Shown: positions 23,401 through 31,217 of the stretch, in pieces
Layout of the letters: each line of letters begins with the position of its first letter
How positions within the stretch are numbered: position 1 is the first letter of the stretch
Notes under the pieces: model-generated
Databases searched by the model: none
The model's input: the letters and a program-made list of their open reading frames with translations, nothing else
What the model was told of the DNA's origin: nothing
Assembly (NCBI GenBank): GCA_032718565.1
Contig: JAVGVS010000444.1
Location: 47,834 to 111,833 of the forward strand
Direction of reading: 5' to 3'
DNA length: 64,000 nt
From: Distichodus sexfasciatus
Lineage: Eukaryota; Chordata; Actinopteri; Characiformes; Distichodontidae
Made by a program: the position numbers and the translations under genes

Positions 23401-25308
23401 AATAAATAAAATGTAACTCGTAAAATGTAAGAACTCCGGTAACTTGACGTCCGAAAAGTAACGCCTACTTGGCATTGTGTTTTTTGGGCAGAGGTGATTT
23501 ATCAGATTTCTGAAGCCTGTATCCTCAACTATGGAAAACGGCTGATCATCTAGTGATCTTCTTGTGATTGACTTGTGCATCTGTGTTTATCTTTAATTGG
23601 GGACAGACAAGTGGGCAAGAGGAGCCATTGATTGCGTGCTTATTAAACATTTAAGACCTATTAAATTATTATTATTATTATAAGGTTGATAAACTATAAC
23701 TTGTGTTTAATCTACCTGTCGCCGTTCCTCTTTCTACGTCATCTTTGGTTTTTCTGTAAAAAGACCAGAAGACCAGGAGCCATCGGCCAATAGGATTCTC
23801 TGCCAAAAACCCACCCCCAAAGTGCCAAAACCCGCCCCCTTTCAAACCGTGCGCGCAAAATTCTCACTCGAGCAAAAAAAGCCGCTCATCAGTAATCTGA
23901 TTCGCGCGCGAGGACATTTAACACATCGAGAGGAAAAAAAAGACATTCGCGAGAGGAAAAATACAGTTTGCGCGCAATATGATCACAACCGCGCACTCGA
24001 TTGTTAATTTTGTGCTCTCGAGTTTCACATTTGCACTCGCGACTTTGAAATTTACGCCCGCGAATTTTTTGCGGCAAGCCATTTTCGCGCTCTAGTTTTG
24101 GCGTTGACGTGACGTCATACTCACACATCCAAAATTCATTTCGGCGCCGCACGATGTCACCCTATTCAAAGTGAATCAGAAACGCCTCCGTTGAGCGTAC
24201 ATGTGAACGCTGCCTGAATGCGCGCGTGGCTGTGCTGCAAGTAATGCGCATGCGCAAGATCGGTGTGAAATCGGGAATACGTGCGAGTGAGCGGCCGATC
24301 ACTGATCAGGCCAAAAATCGGCCGATTGCGATCGCTGGCTGATCGATCGGTGCATCCCTAATTATAACCTTAATGGTGGCGCCCCTTCTGGCCATTTTCT
24401 GAAATGACAGCCTTAATGGAGACCCCCCCCCCTTGTGGCCAAAATAGATAATGACAGCCTTAATGGACATTAAAGGCACAAATATTAATAGGATATTTAT
24501 TTGTTAGTAGCATATCAGTCAGTCAGTCATTATCTCAACCGCTTAATCCCAACTGGGGTCGCGGGGGAACAGGAGCCTATCCCGGGAACTTGCAGGTACA
24601 GGCAGGGAACAACCCTGGGCAGGCGCCAACACACCACAGGGCAAATAGCGTATCAATAATGTTAATTATATCATTTGCTTTCAATAATGAGCTTGTAGTT
24701 CATTCAGTAAATCACAGAATTTACCCGAGTAGATTACATAATGTGAAGGAAGTCATGACATGAATGTGCCTTAAGTAGATTATGCGTGCAATGGATATGC
24801 ACTACAAAAGTACTGTAAACCACTGTACATCTGACCTGTCGCACCTACTGTAGTCAATACGCAAGCATAAAATGCTTTAAATATCGTAAGTGCTGTGACT
24901 TAATGTTAAAACGTAATGCGTGAAGCGATGTATTACTTCTCACCAGAAGTGTGACTGTATGATGATGCTGAAGTGTTACTCTCAGTTCTTTTTCAATGCA
25001 TTTTTGTATTTTTGAGTGCAGGTGAGTTTCCCGCCCCAAACCCTCCTAAGCGAGTCGCTCACAAGAAGAGGCAGACCTGGAGCAAGCTGGAGATCGCGGC
25101 CGTGGAGCGTCACTTGATGCTCTTCATCACGTCACGCCGCGTGCCGGGAAAAAACGCCTGCGAGAACTGCATCCGAGCCGAAGCCGAGGCGCTGAAGAAC
25201 CGAGACTGGCAGAGCATCAAGTTCTACGTCTACAACCGCATCATGGCACAGAAGAGGGGAGGAGGAGGAGGAGTAGGAGGGGGGCGAGGAAGAGGACATA
25301 AAGTATGA
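17433..25308 (+). CDS. Gene B: domesticated tyrosine-recombinase-like zinc-finger protein, tandem paralog of A
   Basis: Exons are 17433-17441, 17639-17746, 18004-18117, 19311-19427, 19672-19779, 20405-22319, 22698-22784 and 25022-25308. All have AG/GT borders and matching phases, giving about 910 residues with no internal stop. The order equals gene A: two W-K modules, Pro/Ser linker, acidic SEDSDDD exon, zinc-finger/recombinase exon, EEVEL linker and Cys-pair C-terminus ending HKV. A promoter-like CpG block and 5'-UTR exon lie at 14.94-15.10 kb. No terminal inverted repeats or LTRs bracket the gene, and it has many introns, so it behaves as a host gene. Function is unknown; nuclear DNA binding is inferred from the fingers. 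An extra last exon near 28.3 kb is possible. Confidence 0.78.
17639..17746 (+). CDS. Gene B exon: W-K repeat module 1 (36 aa)
   Basis: Bounded by tctttacag and gtaaca, 108 nt, phase 0-0. It encodes MMECHIPAEVNVQDS, AQWKPPLEYG and a KPQQ end. It is closest in form to the exon at 1079 in gene A. Confidence 0.7.
18004..18117 (+). CDS. Gene B exon: W-K repeat module 2 (38 aa)
   Basis: Bounded by tgttcgtag and gtagag, 114 nt, phase 0-0. It encodes MMEFNAPVVVNSVES, AVWKPAAE and IAAQQ. Only 257 bp of intron separates it from module 1, compared with 1.4 kb in gene A. Confidence 0.7.
18656..18957. mobile_element. hAT-type MITE with exact 8-bp duplication CCTAGAGG
   Basis: The ends TAAGGCTGTGCAATTAATC and (minus) TAGGGCTGCTCGATTATG are flanked by CCTAGAGG at 18648-18655 and 18958-18965. 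It is in an intron of gene B, and no transposase is present. Confidence 0.75.
19311..19427 (+). CDS. Gene B exon: Pro/Ser-rich linker (39 aa)
   Basis: Bounded by caacaacag and gtatgt, 117 nt, phase 0-0. It encodes VTEKVIAAEMTPTGSLPPCQ and ends EPTIKE. It is the counterpart of 4336-4464 in gene A. The acceptor follows ATTATTATTACC rather than a pyrimidine tract, so it is weak. Confidence 0.6.
19672..19779 (+). CDS. Gene B exon: acidic SEDSDDD exon (36 aa)
   Basis: Bounded by ttgttttgtag and gtaagt, 108 nt, phase 0-0. It encodes IPCSGSQIYSSEDSDDDIC then TSRLRKTRRSI. It is nearly the same as gene A 5765-5869, one residue longer. Confidence 0.75.
19797..20136. mobile_element. MITE of the AGGGGTTTTCAACTGCTTCT family
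   Basis: One end is TAGGGGTCACAATGC; the other reads CAGGGGTTTTCAACTGCTT on the minus strand. A second copy in the opposite orientation lies at 32938-33272. Both contain the CACTTTCACTACTGAAATCAC segment. It is non-coding and begins 18 bp after a gene B donor site. Confidence 0.65.
20405..22319 (+). CDS. Gene B exon: zinc fingers plus tyrosine-recombinase-like core
   Basis: This 1915-nt exon (638 codons, ends phase 1) is paralogous to 6093-7995. The acidic start LEELFSDDSNE is followed by HYCFFCSKPF..HLEHVH and HCVHCQGLL..HMKVC fingers. A helical region with a conserved FIDPYNCMQAVEAVRHAC word precedes the recombinase core: REAEVSSM (Arg 21731-21733), FYKIVVRRE, CGVLRKRIATL (Arg 22091-22093), LGHE (His 22169) and HEEYYPLPE (Tyr 22193 or 22196). 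Gly again replaces the first His of HxxR. DNA identity with gene A is very high over the finger region and around the LGH/YY boxes, lower in 21430-21560. Frame continues past the GATG|gtactt donor to 22465, but this tail does not match A and is taken as intron. Confidence 0.8.
22698..22784 (+). CDS. Gene B exon: EEVEL linker (87 nt)
   Basis: Bounded by cccgtgtag and gtgagt, entering and leaving at phase 1. It encodes EEVELNDGRGRKSWSCPVPK and then VMASDVKVP. It is nine codons longer than the gene A exon 9095-9154, probably by use of a different donor. Confidence 0.65.
22980..23068. repeat. Short tandem repeat: CCTTAATGGAGACGCCCCC units
   Basis: The units CTTAATGGAGACGCCCCCTTG and CCTTAATGGAGACACCCCC flank the hAT element. 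Further units (TTAATGGTGGCGCCCC, TTAATGGAGACCCCCC) lie at 24370-24470. The element at 23077 was therefore inserted into a minisatellite. Confidence 0.55.
23077..24360. mobile_element. hAT-type non-autonomous element, 1284 bp, complete
   Basis: The termini are TAGGGATGCACCGATTGC and inverted GATCGGTGCATCCCTA. Target duplications are ATTACAAC (23069-23076) and ATTATAAC (24361-24368). The interior has a CpG-rich block with many GCGCGC and TCGCGA words (23840-24300) but no transposase frame. Confidence 0.8.
24527..24650 (-). repeat. SINE 3'-part fragment (same family as 35665-35985)
   Basis: The minus strand shows the CCAGTTGGGATTAAGCGG segment and a TGACTGACTGACTGA tail. These correspond to CCAGTTGGGATAAAGCGG and the GAATGAATGAAT tail of the SINE near 35.9 kb. 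Confidence 0.6.
25022..25308 (+). CDS. Gene B last exon: Cys-pair C-terminal domain
   Basis: The acceptor is tttgagtgcag at 25021, entering at phase 1. It encodes PPKRVAHKKRQTWSKLEIAA, RVPGKNACENCIRAE, NRDWQSIKFYVYNRIMAQK, then a broken Gly tract (GGGGGVGGGRGRG) and HKV before TGA. The region is conserved with gene A except for the Gly tract, which is encoded by a GGA/GGG microsatellite. The stop codon differs (TGA here, TAA in A) although the final HKV is kept, which favours real termination here. Confidence 0.75.
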
Positions 25309-25522
25309 AGCTTGTTGTTTTTATTATTATTAAGTTGGGAAAATGACTAAAAGTCGTTATGACACTTTGGCACTGTCTCAATACATTTGAGGCAGCAAAA
25401 AGACACTACATTCATGAGGTAAGAACTGGGCTTTGGGCAATATGAGAATAGTGCAGCACAAACACTTTCTTGGACAAGAAAATCCCTCAGATATTCTAAA
25501 AATTCACTATTTATTAGGTCTT

Positions 25523-26755
25523 TAGTACTTCAAACTAAGAGTCCCCTTATAAAGGGTTATAAATGATTTATATGGAACGATTTTAAAAAGGTTCTATTAA
25601 CATGTCGTTAATAAGGTTATTGATGTTATATTGCTAATAATCAGCGATAAACAGTTGTAACAGTTGTGATACATTGATACGAGATCACAGTTTGACGGGA
25701 GTAAGACCTTGCCAAATGATGAGCCTGTTGCAAGTTATAACAGTTGTGATACATTGATGCATGATCATTATTTGACCAGGTGAAGACCTTGCCAAATAGT
25801 GAGCCTGCATGAAGTTATTGGTGTTGTGATATGTTGATTCAGGATCACTATTTGACCAGGTGTAGACCTTGCCAAATAGTGAGCCTGCATGAGGTTATTG
25901 GTGTCATGATATGTTGATGCATGATCACTACTTGCTCAGGTGAAGACCTTGCCAAATAGTGAGCCTGCATGAGGTTATTGGTGTCGTGATATGTTGAAAC
26001 AGGATCACTATTCGACCTGATGCAGACCTTGCCAAATAATGAATGTGCATCGTTATAACAGTCGTGATACATTGATGCAGGATCACTATTTGGCGAGATC
26101 TCAACTTGTCTCGTCTCAGGCAGACTTCATCAGCAGTTTGTTAACATGTTATTACCATTAAAACATCAACGCTCAGGTGCCAGTGTTCTTCATTATTTGC
26201 TGATGCTGATGTTTGGATGAGTAACTAAATATCAACTATCAGTTATAATCTGTCTAAACCAACCTTGCTGTCCGAATTGATGATTCATCCATCCATCCTG
26301 ATGTTTCATCATATTTTTTATCACATTTTTATTGAGGAGTTGCTGATGCTTATAACTGGTAATAGGAACCTTATTATAAAGTGTAAAACTTGCCAATTAG
26401 TGATCCTGCATCAGTGTATCATGACTGTTATAACTTAATATACACTCACTATTTGGCAAGGTCATACTCACGTCAAATAGTGATCCTGCATCAATGTATC
26501 ATAACAGCTATAACTTAATACAGGCTCACTATTTGGCAAAGTCTTACTCACATCAAATAGTGATCCTGCATCAATGTATCAGGACACCTATAATTTCATA
26601 CAGGCTCACTATTTGGCAAGGTCTTCCTCAGGTCAAAAATTGATCCTGCACCAATGTATCACAACCGGTTTATCGCGATATAAAAAATGGTCTACAAGCC
26701 GATTATAAATCATTTATAACCTTTCATAAGGGGAGTCATATTGTAAAGTGGTACC
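25523..26755. mobile_element. MITE with outer inverted repeats and mirrored internal minisatellite
   Basis: The ends are GAGTCCCCTTATAAAGGGTT (25539) and, inverted, GACTCCCCTTATGAAAGGTT (to 26737), with a more diverged outer extension. The left half (25640-26100) carries about five units of about 85 bp with GACCTTGCCAAATAGTGAGC and GTGATATGTTGATGC. The right half (26385-26670) carries the same units in inverted orientation. No coding sequence is present. Confidence 0.7.
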
Positions 26756-26759
26756 ATTG

Positions 26760-28290
26760 GGTCTTTCTCTCTCACCCATTTGGTGTAATGAGTATAAAGA
26801 TAATTGGCCTCTAATTGCTTAGATATTGATGTATATGATATATATGATCATATTGCAGCACACTACATTTTTTGGACAAAAAATCTTCATTATTTTTTAT
26901 TTGCAATATTTATTACACTTTTTATCTTTTACTTGTAAATGGTTTTCACTGATATGCAAACATTTCCAAAAGAAAGCCTTTGCTTAAGTTAACTCCCCTT
27001 TCATCAAACTTCTACTGAATACCACCAGGTTGTTTCAGAGGCTGGCCAGCTTGATAGTACTGCACTACAACACACTTTTTGGACAGAAAACAAATTCTAG
27101 AAATTCAGTCATTCTTTATTTGCAATATGCATCAGTTCTTTCACTCTCTCACTCATTTGGCAAAGATAATTGGCATATTTCTTATTTCAGAAGGAGAAAT
27201 TAAAAGAGTTTATGGGATTTGCAGAAGAAGGATCGTTTATTTGTATCATTAATTTACTTGTAAAATGTAATATGGTATTTATAGCTATGACAATTACATT
27301 TGAAGACATAAATAAGGCTTAAATTGAAAATATCCAAAAAACTTTACTTTTGTCTGCAGTGACGGTTGTTGGAAGTTAAGCAGTACCAATGTAGTACTCT
27401 ACATTTTATGACAATTCGGACGAAAACCTTTGAAAAATTCAGTTATTTTTTGCTTACATTATTAATTAACCATATGAACAATAACTGGTTGATAATTTCA
27501 TGTTTCAGAAAAAGTGGATTGTTTCAAAAGAAAATTTAGTTTTTGTCATTCCTGTCATTCCACGATGACGTTTATTTTGTTTAAACTTTAAACCTTTTGG
27601 CTGCAACAGCACTTAACTTCTACCAAATATCATGAGGTTTATTGGAGGTACATTTGCTACACTTTTTGCTGAAGAAAATTTCATTTGATAATGAAAATCA
27701 AAAGGTTTTTTTTTTTTATTTATTGATATCCTTTTTGCTCTCTTGCTGTTCTGGCAAAGATAACTGCCATTAAAAAAAGGGGAAATTAAAGAAGGCAGTG
27801 GTAAACATCTACCGAATATGAGATTTTTGGAGTTGAAATTTTAATTACAACTTCTTACCTGATAAAAATTTCGAGAGTCTTAGACAGCTGACAAACACTA
27901 GAGATGCTAACCGTGACCTGAAAAAGAGACTTAAGTGCCAACACTTCCACAAGTACATTTTCTTTACTTTTTATTTTAACAGAATCGGCATACATTTGAG
28001 TCTCTTTATTTTGGAGACCTCTTTTATCACATCCACGACTTCTACGCCGATATCACGATATTCCAAAACCATGGTGCGAACTGTACAGTGTGTGTGACAT
28101 TATTTAGATGAACTCTTGTGATGCTCGTCTTCATCAGATTTGTGTCTGATATTAAATTAAAGGGTTGTTACGTCCTGGAGAAAAGTTTAACGTGTTTTGT
28201 ATATAACTTTTTAAACATGTTACAGCCAATGTGTCCCTGTCCGTCCTTTCTTCTTGCCCCGTTATCTTTAGTTATTTTCCTTCTTTTTGA
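26760..28290. other. AT-rich intergenic/intron DNA, no gene recognised
   Basis: The region has repeated phrases such as TTTTTGGACAGAAAA and CTCTCTCACCCATTTGG near 26760, 27070 and 27670, suggesting degenerate copies of one old repeat. I see no convincing exon up to 28290. Confidence 0.45.
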
Positions 28291-28300
28291 TTTGTTCCAG

Positions 28301-28333
28301 ACAATCCATCAAAAAGCCGTGTTGAAGTGTTGA
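28301..28333 (+). other. Candidate alternative terminal exon of gene B
   Basis: A strong acceptor (tttgttccag at 28300) is followed by ten codons and TGA (28331-28333). An ATTAAA hexamer lies at 28380-28385. The phase fits the HK|GTATGA donor that overlaps the last codons of the 25022 exon. A partly similar sequence follows gene A at 12442. It is unproven. Confidence 0.3.
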
Positions 28334-28451
28334 GCGGCACCATGAAGGTCGTTTCTCATTTTGACTCGTTGTATTTCTCATTAAAAAGTTCATAGTAAAG
28401 TCTGGAAGTCTTCTTTTGAGATGGAGTTGCAAACTTGTGTAAAGTTAAGAC

Positions 28452-28640
28452 TAGGGATGCACGGTGATAATGGAATTGGACTTTGAAAGTCATTGGTATT
28501 GGACTGATGTTTAGATGTGCCCAAAATTTCCAATCGATATTTGATGACATGTTTATTGTATGCTAGTGGAACGGTAGCCCTTGTGCCAGCCAAGTCCAAA
28601 GTCTGAGTTGGGATTTTACATGGCACGCGCCTTCTGTTTT
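28452..28640. mobile_element. hAT-MITE fragment (left end only)
   Basis: It starts TAGGGATGCACGG at about 28454 and shares AATTTCCAATCGATATT.. and GGGATTTTACATGGCACGC blocks with the copy at 1262-1724. The right terminus is lost, possibly to the LINE fragment that follows. Confidence 0.5.
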
Positions 28641-28644
28641 AAGT

Positions 28645-29046
28645 CTTAAGTTGGACTACTGCAACTCTACTGGCTGGACGTCCACTGAAGGCAACTAGAC
28701 CACTTCGACTGGTCCAGAACACAGCTGTGAGACTCATCTTCAATGTTTCTGAATTCTCCATACCACACCTCTACTAAAGAACCTGCTCTGGCTCCCCGTG
28801 TCCACTCGCATCAGCACTGATCAAGCAGCGTGTCACTTCTCGTTCTTTTTAGAGCTTCAAGTGCTGCTCGTCTCCAACCACCCATACCCAAAAGAAAAGG
28901 ATGACCTGCACCAGTGGTGGAACCAACTTCCTCCTGCCATCACAACCGCTGAGTCTCTTCCTGACTTCAAACACTGTCTGAAGTTCTTCAAGATGACGTC
29001 AGTGAAAACCGTGTTGGATCCATTCCGTTTGCCACAGGAGAGTTGA
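28645..29046 (+). repeat. LINE 3' coding fragment, decayed
   Basis: A broken LDYCN-like motif at 28653 is followed by LLWLPVSTRI-like and DLHQWWNQLPPAI, SLPDFKHCLKFFK words, typical of the C-terminal end of fish non-LTR retrotransposon ORF2. At least two in-frame stops lie in the first half. Confidence 0.6.
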
Positions 29047-29299
29047 CCTGAAGAGGCTAGGCTTGTATTAACGCTAACACATCTACATTTTTTATCTGAG
29101 TTTTCTGTTTCGAGTTGCTGATCCTGTTCACCTTTCTGTTCGGCTAACAGGCTAGTCATTTGTTTTCAGCAACATTGACCAGACAGTTTAGCATCGCCAC
29201 TTGATAAACGACACATAATGCGGTATTTCACGTATGACATGAGCCTAGCAACACGTCTATCCGCTACAACACCACTGTATTATGTACATAGCTGACCAA

Positions 29300-29700
29300 G
29301 TTAGACACAAACACCTTAGCAACCACTTTAATAACCTAGCAACACCTTAGCAACCACATTAGAAATTATCATAACCTTGCACCTACCTACCAACACCATA
29401 GCAACCACTACAATAACCTAGCAACACCTTAGTAACCACTCTAATAATCTAGCAAACACCTTAGCAAACACCTGGCAACACCTTAACAGCCGCTATAATA
29501 ACCTCGCAACCACCAAACAACACCCTAGTAACCGTCTAGCAACACCCTAACAACCACCTAGCAACCACTGAGCAACACCTTAGCAACCACTTGGCAACCA
29601 CCTGGCAACACTTTAGCGACAACATTAGAAACCAGCTGGAAACACCTTAAGAATTATCATAATAATCTTGCACCAACCTAGCAACAGCCTAGCAGTCACG
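29300..29700. repeat. Minisatellite of CCTAGCAACACCTTAGCAAC units
   Basis: About 20-nt and 10-nt degenerate units of AGCAACCACCT and AGCAACACCTT run for about 400 bp. It lies between the LINE fragment and the 3' end of gene C. Confidence 0.85.
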
Positions 29701-30183
29701 TTTGCAGTTCATTATGGAATTTTTTTTACCATTTCTTAGCCTACATTTATTTTTTTTTCCAGTACCACACATTTAATTGTTTTTGTCTAGATAAAAAAGG
29801 GTATTGTAAACTTGCTACTTTCAGCAATTCAATGCTGCTGTTAATGTCATACATTTGGTGATTCAGTTCGAAATGAATGCATTTTGCATATGGACATTTG
29901 CAGTAAAAACAACGTAATATTTTCTTAATCTAAAATTTTAGAATCACCTGATAACTACAATTTGATCTAGAAATTGAAATGAAAGTAGAACTTGATGTCA
30001 GCATTACAGAACCAGTCTACCAGTCTAAAAAAAGGTTTCAACACTACAGGCCGCAAATCTGATGCATGCATTTTTATTACGTTTTGTGGAAGATTTGTAA
30101 CAAGAAGACGTAGTCGGTGGGAAGCAAAGTGGTGAACTGAGGCTTCATCCGGAATTTCAATAAGCTTCATCCAGGACTCGGTG

Positions 30184-31179
30184 TTAGCCAGTCAGAACAG
30201 CGGCCATGGCTCCCGGCTGCACACACAAACACACGGACGTTATATGCAAAAATTTCTACTTAGTTTTCTAGCAAACGTAAGATTTGTACCAAATCACAAA
30301 GTTGTCAGAAACAAATGGGTGAATGATGACCACAAACCTGTGAGTTAAAAAAGGAAAACTGTAACTACAAAATATTTACTGTATTTTTTTTTTTTTGGTG
30401 AAATTGATATTAAAACCTAATTTTTTTTTAAGTAATTGCATTAATAATTAATAAAAGTATTCATTTTAAAACATATTGCTATTGTGGGAGTAACAAATAG
30501 TATGGTTCAGAACCCTGTATCGAAAACAAGATATCGTTTTTTGTAACATTTTTGAATGACGCCCAGCCCTGAGGCGAGTGCTGTCGTACCTGTTGAAAGT
30601 AGCGCTGCGTGTAACGCACTTCCGTAGCGATGTGTTCACAGTTGTTTGTGAACGGATTCCATGCCCCACAATTGTTGTGCATCGAATTAATCTTTTGGAC
30701 GACCTCAGCTGGGCGTTTTCGTTGGATTGCGATGCCGTCCAGGTAATTAAACACTCTGGCCTCTCCGGGGCCGGTCAGGTTACCGAATGTGCATCCTGAA
30801 AAGGGAGGCCTCCGTATAGGTCCTGCACATAAGGAAATATTCTCTTCAGAAATGAGACAAATCTGTATTGCAGACCTCTTTAATCACTTTAAGAAACACA
30901 TTCGCCGATTCTCACTAATAAGGGTGGTGTAGTGGTCAGGATACTTGCCTCTGGACCAAGAGGTTGTAGGTTTGAATCCTACCTCCAGCACTACCAACGC
31001 TGGGCAATACCCCTAACCCCAACTTCACTTCATGGAGACTTTACATTTACAGCGTTTAGCAGACCTTCTTATCCAGAACCTCTCAGCACTAAACCTTCCA
31101 GTCAGCTACCTCCTCAATCACTTGCCAACTGCCTGGTGAAGAACAAAACTTGCCAGCCTAAGCCAGCCTATGTTCTATG

Positions 31180-31217
<38 letters not shown>

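Noticed and set aside
25640..26670. A CRISPR-like array of regularly spaced repeats
   Set aside because: Units are degenerate, without unique spacers, in mirrored orientation inside a transposon, in a vertebrate genome.
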